A stretch of 64,000 nt of DNA from NCBI GenBank assembly GCA_001599715.1, contig BCHU01000017.1, positions 186,001-250,000 of the forward strand, written 5' to 3'. Shown piece by piece: positions 8,858-19,522 of the stretch (its first letter is position 1; each line of letters begins with the position of its first letter). The position numbers and the translations under genes were made by a program. This stretch comes from Phaeotremella fagi. Its lineage: Eukaryota; Basidiomycota; Tremellomycetes; Tremellales; Phaeotremellaceae. Under the pieces are notes generated by a model. It was given only the letters and a program-made list of their open reading frames with translations, searched no databases and was not told the DNA's origin.

Positions 8858-10353
8858 TCAATACAATGGGAAAGTAGGATCAACCTCCCTACTCCACGCT
8901 TCCAATCCTCCAATCACATCGTTAACTCGTCCTCCAAGACCGCGTAAAGCATTAACAGCCAACTGACTATCATTCCCTTTCCTACAGATGAACGTGATTT
9001 CTGACTTTTCGTCCTCCTGATCATCATTTATGATCGATGTTGGAGATTTAAGAATTTCTTTCAACGGAATATCTGTCGTCTGATCAGCATATTCTCTCCT
9101 ATTCTGGGCTTGAATAGACTCACTTTTCGATCCCGGTATTGAGCATATACCAAATTCAATCTCTGGTCTTGTATCTATCAAGATTCTCTTATCGATATTC
9201 TGAGATAGTTCCTGTTTGCACGAACAATCAGTCGCCATCAATTTCCTTTATGAAACCAGCACCCACTTTCGCCGTAATCCTTTCATCCGCTTTGACAGAA
9301 GCATCAATTAAAGCTTTTACACCAGAGCAAAACAATTCATATTCAAATAAAGATAGATCATCTGTTAAAGTCGAATTCGGTCCGCAGGCTATACATTTGA
9401 TCGATGGGTTCCTTAGTTTGATCGTCCTTATTAACGGTGATTGATTGAGATGAAGTAAATGAAGTAAAGGTTGAGTATCTGCTAGACGTCAGTGACATAA
9501 TCATTAGATTATCCCAAGCAAAATCGTCCTAACCCACCTTCAACACCAACCAACAACTTGATCACCTCCGAAGCCATCCCCGTACCAACTAAACCAGTCA
9601 CACATCCCCAAACCCCTTCCTCTTCACAATTCCCATTCCCACCTGAACCAGGTAAGATTTCCGGCCAAACACAACGATAACAAGCTCGTTTCTTTCCGTT
9701 TGATGTCGTTCCACCGTATACAGCCCATTGACCAGCTGATTGAATCGCTGCACCCGACACCAATGGGATGTTGAGTCTTACTGCCGTGTCAGAGAGGATG
9801 TAGCGGGTTATGGGTCGATCTGTGCAATCTATTATTAGGTCGTATGAGCTGAGTAGGGAGAGTGATGTTGACGGTAGAATAGCTATTGGGTTGGCGATCA
9901 GTTTGGGATGGGGGTTGAGACTAAGAGACGTGTTAGTTGATTACATCCATGGGTAGACTTTTACGAAACTAACGCGTTTAATGTGATAACAGCAGATTCA
10001 GCTTTATTCATCCCAACTCTCTCAGTCGTGTGTAAAATCTGTCGATGTAAATTACTAATAGAAACCGTGTCGTGATCGAAAATCCCAACAGTCCCTACAA
10101 ATCAAGTCAGCTTCAGACCGAATGTATATGAATTGAAAGACTTACCAAACCCAGCTCCGACTATGTACTGGAGTACAGGACATCCAAGACCGCCTGCACC
10201 GATGACAGCGACTTTAGCATTTTTTAACTTGAGTTGTCCGGGTAAACCGAAACCGTTTAGGATCATTTGTCTGCCGTATCTTTTGTATTCATCTAGAGAT
10301 AGGGGTCTTTGGGCTGCTGATGAGGAAGAGGAGGAGGGTGTTATTGAAGCCAT
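8858..10353 (-). CDS. UBA4: Adenylyltransferase and sulfurtransferase Uba4 (MOCS3 type)
   Basis: Exons 10353-10146, 10094-9974, 9920-9538, 9478-9267 and 9211-8858 give 425 aa. The ThiF/MoeB-type E1 domain occupies about residues 20-280: [16 protein letters not shown], the nucleotide-binding [13 protein letters not shown] loop, [30 protein letters not shown], and zinc-binding CxxC pairs in CYRCVW and CIACG. Residues 300-425 are a rhodanese domain with [13 protein letters not shown] and the active-site Cys in FICRKGNDS. Uba4 adenylates and then thiolates the ubiquitin-like Urm1, for urmylation and tRNA wobble-uridine 2-thiolation; the related MOCS3 also serves molybdopterin synthase. Intron 4 (GTGGGT...ACAG) separates the E1 from the rhodanese part; reading through it meets a stop. 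All key residues are present. Confidence 0.92.
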
Positions 10354-11498
10354 TTCTTTGTCTTACTCCTCTATCGCTGTGGAAAAGTGACTGAGAAATA
10401 TAATGCTATTTGAACCATCAATGAAAACATTGTTTCCGTTGGAGTAAGGAGGGACATTTACTTATTCATTCCCCCCACACACCTCGTTCCTCTTTCCTCT
10501 ATTCAACAGATCACCAAGAACAGATGCTTAATTCAACACAGGTCTATGCATCATGAGAACCTGCATGAGGAAATCTATGCTCAATACATACTCAGTAAGC
10601 AGTCTGGCAAAATAGTCAAAGCCAGGGCTCAAACTCCCTCGAAAAACCTAGCCCCATCACTCTCTCCACATCGAGATCTGGCTAAGCAGGATCGAGGTCC
10701 ACACTGCATCCCACAACTGACTCACCATTTCTAAAAAGAAATCATCGCTGCATACCTGATCTACAAAACTCTTCTGTGCTCCATCTCCTAGCACCCACCC
10801 CAGCCAAAGGACTTTCAAATCATGGGGCGAGTAGAAGTATCAAGGGGGCGAGACTTAGGAGAAGCGATGCGTCTTTCTCTGCTGCTGATTCTATCTCTGC
10901 AGCTGCTGTGCATTTTGCGAGCAAGAGAGATCAGCGAAGCTTACTCTTTTCACATACCACTACAGTCTAAGAAATGATCCAACTCCCAAGACCAGGGTGA
11001 TACAGGGTGCAAAAAGCGTTTATGGGAAAGCGCTATTTCACCTCAAATTTCACCAGCAAGAGAAGAATGAGAATTCATATCACCCAGAATCACGTCCTAT
11101 ACCATTCTCCAGCGTCATTCAGCACAAAAGTGGCACTCTCTCAGATTCTGACAACGATTCGTTAAAAATTTACCATAAATGGTAATAACCGTTGTGCCCT
11201 TTTGAACTGACCATGGAAATACTCCCGTTGCGCCCCAAAGTATAAATACCTTGACAACCGTTTGGAGCCCGAGCTTTTCCCCTCAATCTCTCACATCTGT
11301 CTCATCCATCAAATCAATCTACATTCTTTATTCATGATCTCCAGCAGCGAAACACCGATATCAACGACATCTTGATCGACCTATCAGGACACCCACTCTC
11401 CATCTACCCCTCACTCAATTTTGGGCCGCTACCAACATTTCGGTCTATCAATTAACCGAACCGCGTGAAAAGTCGGAACGGAACCTATCATTTCTAAA
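10354..11498. promoter_or_regulatory. Divergent intergenic region between UBA4 and the zinc-finger gene; TATA box
   Basis: 1.1 kb with no supported gene. A good TATA element, TATAAATA, lies at 11241-11248 on the plus strand, about 250 bp before the start at 11499. It is followed by a CT-rich leader (CCCCTCAATCTCTCACATC). Three short plus-strand frames (10546-10734, 10776-10970, 10997-11185) have no family resemblance and could at most be upstream ORFs if transcription starts far upstream. Confidence 0.5.
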
Positions 11499-13534
11499 AT
11501 GATATCCAGAGATATCAATGGAAATCATGTACCACTAACGGAAACCACGTCGCTTAACCAACAAACTGTTCGTACACCAACTGCCGATCGAAGGGATCAG
11601 ATTCATCATTTCGAACAACCGAAAACACGTCGATCACCTTCGAAATCACCTATCAAACTTCATTCCAATAATACTTTTAACAATCAAACCAATCTATCTA
11701 CTTTCAATCAGGTTCAACCGGTTGAAGGTGGTTCAGAGAATGACGTCAGTCTTTTGGAAGGGTTGGATTTGGATGAGGTCAAAGACATTTCTGCTTCTAG
11801 GTTAGGGAGATTTGATTGTTTTTGGAATGGATGCGATGCTTTGTTATGTTCTAGTGATATCTTTCGACGGGTATGTTGTAAATCCAGTATCGTTGATGCT
11901 GTTGTTTACTAACTCGATGTCTTAGCATGTTGAACGACATGTTCGAAAGGCTGTACTAGATGCCCGAGAGACGTTGGAGATCGCTAGATCAACCGAGTCT
12001 CAAGTGGTTAGTAACCAATACCTTTTGTTGTTGTACTTTCAACGCTGATCTTCAATAGGAATGTCAATTCAATGTCAGATGTAAATGGAAAAGTTGTGGT
12101 TACGCTGGATTCAGCGAAACCGGTTTCCACCATCATCTCGAAACCCATCTCGGTCGAATCATCAATTCCACATGTCATTTCAAAGGGTGTCCGAAAGCTC
12201 ATGGGATCTTGAACAACCATTTCAGTGAATATCATTTTAAACAGAAACCATGGTCTGAAAGTCTTTTGAACGATACGGTTAAACCTTCCAAACTGAATAC
12301 CAAGAAATATCTACTTTCGAAACCGATCATTGGGTTTCCTGATACACCTTTACCATCTTATCTGGTTATCACGTTCCCTGTTGTTGGGTATCATAAACGA
12401 AATCCTGATTCACTCAATGAAGAGGAACCTCCAACTACCGTTGGTCGACCACCCCGATCGAAACGACATACCAGTAACGAATCGGAAATCATCGAACTTG
12501 AACCACCAACCAAAGCGAATCTAAAAAATAAAATCAGGATCGATAGATCGGATCCAATCAATATCAAACACACAGTCCCGTTCTGGCCAATGTGCGGTGA
12601 ACCGATTAAAGAAGATGGTAACACCTCCTCCATATTCCCTGATATCAGATCCTTACCACCTGACGAAATAGAAAAGAAACAACCGGCTGATGGGGGTGTG
12701 AAGGATAAATTCCAGTTGACGGTTTCGAAGAAGAGGTTTACTTTGCCTGAACTTCGGTATCCGGTTAACGAGTTTGGATGGTGTAAGAGGAGAAAGATTT
12801 TGGAGGAGGAGAAAGAAAGGAAGAGGTTGAGATTGGGGGATGATGATGAAGTGGAAATTTCTTGGTCGGAACCGTTAGTTGGTTTGACTGTTGGTGGGAT
12901 GATTGAAGAAGGTGAGAAGAGGGTTAGGGAAGGACAGACGAAGAAAAGGAGCATCATCCCTCAGGAGGTTGAGGTTAAGGCTGAGGGTTCCAGTTCTGGT
13001 TCAAGAAAGAGATCGAAATCAGGTTCAACAGAAAGCCCGATTCCGACACCTACTTCAAATTCAAATTCGAATTCTTTGCCGTCATCTGCTCTGTCGTTAC
13101 CTTCAACCACTCTCCAATCCCCATCCTTAAAGATTACGTTTAACGGTACGAGTTTCGTCAAGTCCCCAACACTTTCACCGATGACGACGGCAACCTCTAG
13201 TCAATCTCAGAATTCGACCATGTTGATAACTCCAACGTCCAGTTCTTTGTTGAATCAAGCTCAAACTCATATTCAAAACCCAGATGAAATGGACATAATT
13301 CCAGTCACACAAAAGGACTCTGATCTACATGCTATGGATATCGATTCTGAAAATTCATCATCTGAACCAAACAATCGAAACACATGGTCAGAATCTAAAA
13401 TCAAGTTTATGGTTCGTAAACTCGCGAGGAGACGGACGAAGATGACGATAGGTCATGTCTACATGCGTGCTTGTTTGGAGATTGAAGATCAGTTACGGGG
13501 ATCATTGAAGGAGTTAGGGGTTGAGATCGTATAG
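11499..13534 (+). CDS. C2H2 zinc-finger protein, probable transcription regulator (642 aa)
   Basis: Exons 11499-11870, 11926-12006 and 12059-13534. Three clustered fingers lie at about residues 105-200. Finger 1 is C-X4-C-X12-H-X3-H (FDCFWNGCDA...RRHVERH), finger 2 has the same spacing (CKWKSCGYAG...HHLETH), and finger 3 is C-X4-C-X9-H-X4-H (CHFKGCPKAH...NHFSEYH). Intron 1, with a TTACTAAC branch site, splits finger 1 exactly before its first His, so splicing is needed to build it. Downstream are a basic GRPPRSKRH motif, long Ser/Thr/Pro-rich low-complexity stretches and a basic C-terminus (KLARRRTKM). The large-spacing fingers resemble the GLI/Zic-type or AEBP2-like class. Nuclear DNA or chromatin binding is inferred; the target is unknown. 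Confidence 0.75.
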
Positions 13535-13840
13535 GAATAGATGTAGTTTTTTAGGTTTGTATTTTAGGTTGTTACATAGATCACCGTTTATTGTATATAC
13601 TGGCATTATCATTATTTGTTCATTATCATCGTTATCGTTATTATTATTGTATATACATTATGAAACTACTTTGCATGTCTCAACGCTGCAATGCTGTGGA
13701 CGTAACCTTTGACCTCCAATGACAGTCTAGATCAAAGTTGCAGGTCTAGTCTCTCGAAACACAAACCAGTGCCAATTCCCCACACGTCGTGGTTGACGTA
13801 GTCCAGCTTGACGAGCTAATCTCAGTTGACGGGAACCAAG

Positions 13841-14997
13841 TTATCCCCCATTCTTCAACAGTTTCTTTTTCTGTTTCTCCAATCGTTTCTGAGCACGCGC
13901 AGCGCGTTCTAATTGGGTGAGTCTAATCAGCTATCGACAAAAATTGCTGTTAAAAACTAAACATACCAGCTTCAGATTGATGGGATCTCAATAATCTATC
14001 TTTCCTTTTGGGAAGGATAGGAGCGTACAGTTCGTTTTTCAATAGTTCTTTATCGGGAAGAATGCATTTATCTAATCGATGGGCTATTACTAGAGATTAA
14101 TCGTTAGGGTTTGATTATTCATAGGTCGAATGGAAAGCAACTAACAATCTTCAGATGTGATATTGTAAATCTCTCTCAATCTGTTATTGGCGAATCTTAC
14201 TATCCTAGTTCAAATTAGCTGTAGCAAAAACGTTCGAAGGAATGAACATACAATTCATTCTCCCTATCAAGACTCGCCGCCGAGATCATTGATTCCCAAT
14301 TATCACTATTCAATTTCTTGCGATCTTCAGAAAAACATTTAGGTCGTGCAGCCGCCAACCGACATAAGATCTTGTTAACAAACAACGTAGTATTGAAATA
14401 AATGTTTTTCGGTAATATCGAATCAACGTTTGAAGAGTTATCGTTTCGCTGAGAAACGGATTTCGATGTGGACGGTGGAGTTGGGAATGATAGTCTCTTA
14501 TTACGGATGTAAGCGTTTGCGAAATCTTTGATTGATTCTTTTAAATCATCTTCTTCAATGTTTGGATGTTGATCAGGCGAAATTGGCCAATTTGAAGAGA
14601 TGATTTTTAATTTCTTAGTGGGTCGTTCAGGTGAAACCCTCTTCGATCGGGATGTATCATGATAAGATACGTGTGTACGTTTTCGTTGACCTCTCCCAAG
14701 TACTTCTCCTTCTCCATCGTCAACATCAAATTCATCTTCATCTATGTCAAATTCCTCCTCGTCCGAGCTCCTCGAGTCCACCACCAGTCCCGAAGATTTA
14801 TTGGGTAGATTCGCCAGATGGTTGGATAGATTCGCTGAATTGTTGATATCTAGTTCTCGTACTAGGTTGAGATACGAGGCGTATTCTGATCGGGTTGGTG
14901 GTGGGATTACTGGTGAGTCAGGTTGGGATCCTGATTGTGAATGTGAGTTGGGTGGAGTTGGCGAGTCGTCTTCTTCACCTTGACTTGATTCTGACAT
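13841..14997 (-). CDS. Conserved-looking acidic/basic nuclear-type protein, unknown function (331 aa)
   Basis: Exons 14997-14252, 14204-14146, 14089-13967 and 13908-13841. The N-terminus is Ser/Glu/Asp-rich (MSESSQGEEDDSPTPP; EEEFDIDEDEFDVDDGEGE), followed by a basic patch (GRGQRKRTH, KRVSPERPTKKLK) like a nuclear localisation signal. A more structured part begins near residue 200 (NTTLFVNKILCRLAAARP, NWESMISAA) and runs over the introns into IVRFANNRLREIYNITSEDL and a Lys/Arg-rich helical tail (ERAARAQKRLEKQKKKLL). The composition suggests a nuclear or nucleolar assembly factor, but I do not recognise the family. Its start is 264 bp from the divergent PP28-type gene, with a TCACGTGA site between. 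Confidence 0.6.
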
Positions 14998-15076
14998 TGT
15001 TGTAGTTGTTGTTGAAATTCTTACTATTTAGTTGCTGTAATGCTCGAAATATCTTTGGTTGAGATTCGATGGTGAG

Positions 15077-15084
15077 TCACGTGA
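15077..15084. promoter_or_regulatory. TCACGTGA palindrome (bHLH E-box type) in a divergent promoter
   Basis: TGAGTCACGTGAC at 15073-15085 combines a CACGTG E-box with an overlapping TGAGTCA bZIP-type half. It lies 80 bp from the minus-strand start at 14997 and 177 bp from the plus-strand start at 15261. An identical TCACGTGA occurs in the DIS3/ALG2 divergent promoter at 40169. Binding by a Cbf1-like bHLH factor is inference. Confidence 0.5.
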
Positions 15085-15260
15085 CCTCATTCATCTTTTT
15101 GGCCACCTTAAGCAGCTCCTTTGAATTTACCTTTTTCTCTCTCTTTTCCATCTTCTTCTCATCCAACTACTCTTGTTAGAATCGTCAAGCGTCCTTATCC
15201 CCCAACGGAAGACCATTTCTACTCAACTTAGTACTCAAACCCATACAATCTACTAGAAAA

Positions 15261-16176
15261 ATGGGTCGTGGTGGAGGTCTCTCATCTCGTGGACGTGGGT
15301 AAGTTTGATCAAAGTCATCTCAGCCAACTCTCAACTTTAATAAGACGCGAAACTGATCGTATCCACAGTAAATTCAAGGTAGCCAGAGGAGGTGGTCGTC
15401 ATTTCTCTCGTGATCTCGATCCCAGACTTGCCGAACAAGAAGAATCATCCTCAGAGGAAGAAACCTCTTCCGAAGAAGAATCAGATGAAGAGCCAACAGG
15501 ACCATCTACCAATGCCGCTTTACCAGCTTCGATGGCCGGTCTGAACTTGAAATTAGGTAACACTGAAGCTATTGATGGACCAGAGATCTCGAGAGCTGAA
15601 AGGAAGGCTATGAAGAAAGCCCAAGCTGAAGGTAAAGCTAAGAAACAAGTGGTCGTTAAAGAAGAAAGTGAGGAGAGCGAGGAGGATAGTGATGATGAAT
15701 TACTTAATCCTCATAAGGCTATGGTCAAGAGACAAGCTGAGAAGGCTAAGGCTGCTAAGAACCCTGGGAAACCGGTTGTTGCTGAAATGAGTAGACGTGA
15801 TAGGTAGGTCGTGTTTTATTGCTTTTTTGGAACTACTTGGCTGATGGAGTGAATAGGGAAGCTGCTGATAAGAAAGCCGCTGCTGAACGTTACGCTAAAC
15901 TTCATGCTGAGGGTGAGTGCAGTTAATCAGTAAGGATTCCCATTATTAACTGTTTATCTCATCAAAGGTAAAACCGACCAAGCCAAATCAGATCTCGCCA
16001 GACTCCAAGAAATCCGTAAGAAGAGAGAAGCAGCAGCCGCTCAAAGAGTAGCTGAAGCAGAGGGTATGTTCATTTGTCACCATGTAACATGTGCATCAAC
16101 TGACGAAGAAAACTCTTCAGAGGCAGCTCGGGTTGCAGCAGAGAAGAAGGAGAGGGCTGCCATGAGAAAACTCTAA
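15261..16176 (+). CDS. PP28/PDAP1-type casein kinase substrate phosphoprotein (226 aa)
   Basis: Exons 15261-15298, 15369-15803, 15857-15912, 15968-16063 and 16121-16176. The protein begins with a Gly/Arg-rich MGRGGGLSSRGRGKFK and FKVARGGGRHFSRDL. An acidic Ser-rich block (EESSSEEETSSEEESDEE) with ideal CK2 sites comes next, then a second one (EESEESEEDSDDELLNPHK). It ends in the family's alanine/lysine-rich helix: GKTDQAKSDLARLQEIRKKR...AAAAQRVAEAE. The GKTDQAK...DLARL-IRK motif with ERYxKLH before it identifies the PDAP1 family (28-kDa heat- and acid-stable phosphoprotein). The precise role is unclear, and RNA or translation links are suggested for relatives. Four short introns, one cutting the N-terminal Gly tract after codon 12. 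It converges with the GNAT gene, 105 bp between stops. Confidence 0.85.
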
Positions 16177-16281
16177 TCTTACATCCGCTTATGACGATCT
16201 GTTTTGATAGAGCTAGAGCTACATGGGAGGGTGGAGAAGATCTAGATTGTATTTATCTATTTATGCAGTTATGCAGTGATT

Positions 16282-17295
16282 TTACTGTTGATTTGAGAAT
16301 GGAACAAATTTGGTAACTTTCTGATGTGGAGCTGAGTAAGGTGATTAGAACATAATACAGCAGTGAAGATCAAGAACTCACCACCTTCTTCATCGAAAAT
16401 TTCACCTTGTGCTTGGTACCCAAGTCTCAGATATAGAGGTAATAAATAAGTCTAATCGAGATCAATAACAGACACGAAAGGGAAAACGCAAAATATAGAC
16501 CTACAGCAGCATGAGCACTAATCTCAACCCCCAGTTTCCCATCCCCGTTACCAGTTCCAGAAGAAGCGACATAATCCTCCAACCTCTTGATTAAGACTTC
16601 ACCAAACCCAAAAGCCCTATACCCATCTAACACCGCTAATCTAGATAATTTCCCTGTTGAAGGTGTATATCGAATAGTGCCTATTGGAATAGTAGTTTTT
16701 GGAGGGGTCGTCTCTGGGACTAATGCGTTTGGTAACAACGATTTTAGGGTGGTCGTTTCTGGAGGTGAATCTTTCTTTGTGGAGAGCAGGAATTGGATTG
16801 ATATTGGATCATACCTATTTGGTGTTAATTGGATTGGTCATGGTGTATGGGTTTTTGGACTTACTCATCTATCTCAGTATCATGTGGAAATCCCTATCAT
16901 AATCAATATCAATTGAGTTTCGTGTAACATACCATCTCCACAACGAACACTAACAACGATTTAGACGTAAATTCAAGTTGTGTACAATATCACCCACCCT
17001 CTATCCTGATATCGTAACAAGCTTCAATCTCATCTTTCGAATTAGCGACCTTGAAATCGAATTCCGGTCTTGATTTCTTCGTTTTTTCAGCTTTGGCGGG
17101 GATGATTGGCATATTGATAAGATGGGAATGTGAGAGAGGTCTGATTCCTCGAGATACTTGTGCTTGGAACTGCTTCTTTGAAATTTGTAGAGATCTTCTG
17201 TAGATGTTCATCATTACCGCATTTCTTGGTGACGATTTGGTGGAGGTTGCTTTTGAGGCAAAAGCTGGGTGGCATTTTACGTGCATAGAAATCAA
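16282..17295 (-). CDS. GNAT-family N-acetyltransferase with a 17-nt exon (257 aa)
   Basis: Exons 17295-16998, 16949-16933 (17 nt), 16893-16865 (29 nt), 16814-16505, 16451-16382 and 16331-16282. Spliced, the domain reads ACYDIRIEVFVVEMGFPHDT then EIDEYDP, IGTIRYTPSTGKLSRLAVL, the acetyl-CoA loop RAFGFGEVLIKRLE (R-x-x-G-x-G variant), and ISAHA...PLYLRLGYQAQGE followed by EEGAPHQK. This matches the order of motifs C-D-A-B of small GNAT enzymes related to ElaA/YjcF-like proteins. The N-terminus before residue 70 is basic and Ser/Gln-rich (MMNIYRRSLQISKKQ from codon 23), possibly a mitochondrial presequence, so translation may start at either Met. The substrate is unknown. The promoter must fit within the 81 bp before the next gene's stop. 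Confidence 0.8.
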
Positions 17296-17376
17296 CCTCT
17301 ACTGTCCCGAAATGGAAGATACTGAATTCCATTCATACACGAACTACAAAAGAGAGACGCAAAAAGCTAACTATCA

Positions 17377-17925
17377 TCAACAGTCTGTGATATCAACAAA
17401 ATCGATAGGCCCTTTAGGGAACTTAAAGAGGAGTCTATCGTCTTCCTTGACCGTCTTAACCTCCCACTTACAATCCCACAAACGAACCTCATTGAATATA
17501 TTCGTGATTTGTTGTGCAGAACATCTCTCTCGTAAAAAACTAACTACCTTTTCAGCAGAAAACCCACTACCGACGTATACGTTCCCAGAAGACGGATGAT
17601 CAAATCGATTTGATAGATATCGCTGGATAGTGTGATCTTCTGTTTCTTTTGATTCGGGTTTGATGGGGATAAATACAGATTCGATAGGACAGTCTGACAT
17701 GTGAGCGTAGACTTGACGAGGTTCTTCGGTATCAACAGAGATTTTCCATTTGGTATCATCGCTTTGGATATCGGTTTCGAGTTCGGCTTTTTGCTCTGAT
17801 GACAGGGTATCGATTTGGGAAAAAATAACGTCGGTAGCGTAATCGATGTGAGCTGTTGGTTCATATCCTCCTTGAATGGAAATTGAGTCTTTGATATAAG
17901 ATTTGATGATTGAGTCTTGTGACAT
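17377..17925 (-). CDS. Family-M tandem paralog 1 (182 aa, unknown function)
   Basis: Single-exon gene starting MSQDSIIKSYIKDSISIQGG. It has the family core: a helical N-terminus, HIDYATDVI, an SSEQKAEL helix, then KWKISVDTEEPRQVYAHMSD and CPIESVFIP. Later come a variable charged linker and a C-terminal RERCSAQQITNIFNEV and GPIDFVDITDC. The VYAxMSxCPIxxVxIP motif is the family signature across the array; the C-terminal third is the most diverged. No catalytic motif, signal peptide or membrane helix is visible; a small cytosolic or nuclear protein is likely. It is the most divergent intact member, at the end of a head-to-tail array running to 22.9 kb. An upstream element shared with copies 2 and 3 lies at 18078-18131. 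Confidence 0.7.
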   Translation of the reverse strand: MSQDSIIKSYIKDSISIQGGYEPTAHIDYATDVIFSQIDTLSSEQKAELETDIQSDDTKWKISVDTEEPRQVYAHMSDCPIESVFIPIKPESKETEDHTIQRYLSNRFDHPSSGNVYVGSGFSAEKVVSFLRERCSAQQITNIFNEVRLWDCKWEVKTVKEDDRLLFKFPKGPIDFVDITDC

Positions 17926-18077
17926 TTTGGTTTTATTTCAAATGGGTGGCAAAAAATATTTTGAGAAAAGTTGGGGGTGGAAACGTACTATACAATACTT
18001 TTCTCCTGTGGGATAACAGGTCTTATTGCATGAAATGGCTTCTCAAGTAAGAAGTATGTGACTTCGAAGACACCTCG

Positions 18078-18131
18078 AGAGGAAGAAAGGATCACTAAAC
18101 GAGTTTGCTCTGATGTCATAGACTGTCTCAC
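18078..18131. promoter_or_regulatory. Shared upstream element of family M, copy 1
   Basis: Plus-strand GAGGAAGAAAGGATCAC, ACGAGTTTGCTCTGATGTCAT and a following ACTGT, about 150-205 bp upstream of the start at 17925. On the coding strand it reads ATGACATCAGAGCAAACTCGT then GTGATCCTTTCTTCCTC; the TGACATCA core is one base from a CRE (TGACGTCA). A partial second copy, GAGGAAGAAAGGATGACC, lies at 18191. Confidence 0.55.
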
Positions 18132-18441
18132 CATAAACCTACCATGCTACTTCATTTTCTTGATGACATTTCACTTGTAGGTGACACCCCGAGAGGAAGA
18201 AAGGATGACCGAAGATGTCTCACCAAAAACACTCTATTCTACTTCATTTTCAAAAGCATAAGAGCGAGTCTCAAGCAGTATTGTATCTGCTAGGGGAAAT
18301 TGTTTCTCCACTAGACTAATTCATTCAAATAAGTACAACTTTACATAAGTACATCCCTGCATATCACAACACTCTCTTCCTACCATAAAACTCCTTTCAG
18401 GCTAAAACACTTCCAAAATGATTTGTTCCCCAAGTGAGATA

Positions 18442-19029
18442 TCAGAAAAAGCGGGAGATATCAAATGGACCACATGTTTTCTTTGAGTCCAGGCGGTGGA
18501 TCACAAGCTGAGTAATCCTGGGGTCGTCGGCATCCTGCCAGGAGGCAAGACGCCGGTGGTAGGACGTACCATCCTTGCACTCATTGTAGAGTTCGGTGAC
18601 TTCTTTACGAGTGTATTCTCTACGAATCTCATCAACTATCCATTGAGATGTATAGTACGAATCGACTGGGACACTCGGATCGGCGTCATTGAGTCTCTTT
18701 ATTTCTTTTTGGATGATTGAATCTTCGGCATCCCTGTCTTCGGCATCCAAGTACGTTGATTGATTTGGGATAAGTACTTTACTGATAGGACAGCCAGACA
18801 TGTTGGCATATACTTGATTGGGATCTTGAGAATCAATTTCAATTATCCATTTGGGGTTTCTTTTTTTGCTATCTTCAATAAGAAGGGTTTTCTGTTCTTC
18901 GGAGAGTTTCTTGATTTCTGGGAGGATGATGGAAGTGGCGTAATCAATGTAAGAAAGAGGTCTGTCGAATTTATCGTATCGAGTGATTGAGGCTCGGATG
19001 TGACTTTTAAGAGTGAGATCTGATGACAT
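18442..19029 (-). CDS. Family-M tandem paralog 2 (195 aa, unknown function)
   Basis: Single exon starting MSSDLTLKSHIRASITRYDK. It shows the family order: HIRASI helix, SYIDYATSIILPEIKKLS, a KWIIEIDSQDPNQVYANMSG strand, CPISKVLIP, a DAED/DAED-duplicated acidic linker, then EIRREYTRKEVTELYNECKD and a GPFDISRFF end. It is closest to copies 3 and 4 and shares its 3' flank (TTAAACACTTCC-type sequence) and 5' (GGTT)4 leader with them. The conserved NECK/ELYNECKD motif and the SGCPI cysteine are the only fixed polar or cysteine positions I see. Function unknown. Confidence 0.7.
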   Translation of the reverse strand: MSSDLTLKSHIRASITRYDKFDRPLSYIDYATSIILPEIKKLSEEQKTLLIEDSKKRNPKWIIEIDSQDPNQVYANMSGCPISKVLIPNQSTYLDAEDRDAEDSIIQKEIKRLNDADPSVPVDSYYTSQWIVDEIRREYTRKEVTELYNECKDGTSYHRRLASWQDADDPRITQLVIHRLDSKKTCGPFDISRFF

Positions 19030-19036
19030 TCTTGAT

Positions 19037-19052
19037 GGTTGGTTGGTTGGTT
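19037..19052. repeat. (GGTT)4 microsatellite in the leader of family-M copy 2
   Basis: GGTTGGTTGGTTGGTT immediately upstream of the ATG at 19029. The same repeat is longer in copy 4 (21235-21264) and a single unit in copy 3. Confidence 0.8.
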
Positions 19053-19211
19053 ATTGAAAAGTCAATGGTAGGGAAAGAAAAGAAAATGGGGTTGTTACTG
19101 TCTGAAATAGTGCAAGTTGTTTTGGAAGGCTCATCTTCAATGGAACAATATTTTGTACCATGACATAAGTACATTAAAATCAACGAGATAAAAGACTATA
19201 TTCAATACCCC

Positions 19212-19270
19212 AGAGGAAGAAAGGATCACAGGACGAGTTTGCTCTGATGTCATACACTGTACAGTACCAC
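19212..19270. promoter_or_regulatory. Shared upstream element of family M, copy 2
   Basis: GAGGAAGAAAGGATCACAGG, ACGAGTTTGCTCTGATGTCAT and ACACTGTACAGTACCA, about 185-240 bp upstream of the start at 19029. Similarity with the copy-3 element extends left to about 19172 (TACATTAAAATCAA, ATAAAAGACTATATTCA). Confidence 0.6.
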
Positions 19271-19522
19271 AGTGAAAACCTCCTTCATCCCTCATTTTCT
19301 TGTGACTTTTGAATCGTGAACTTGGTTCATTATATCTCAGCTTGTCTCAGGTAGGATTGTAGCGGCTAGGAGGGGCTGCTCATCCACTAAACTAATTCAT
19401 TCAGAAAAAATAACAACAACTTTACATCATTCCCTCCCTTCATATCATAACACTCCATTCAGACTTAAACACTCCTTTCAGACTTAAACACTTCCAAAAT
19501 GATTAGTTCTCTGATTGAGATA

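Noticed and set aside
10546..11185. Three short plus-strand frames in the UBA4/zinc-finger gap
   Set aside because: No family resemblance, poor start contexts, and they lie upstream of the TATA element used for the zinc-finger gene.
12391..12957. 188-aa minus-strand frame
   Set aside because: Exact antisense of the zinc-finger gene's last exon; low-complexity mirror of acidic/basic codons.
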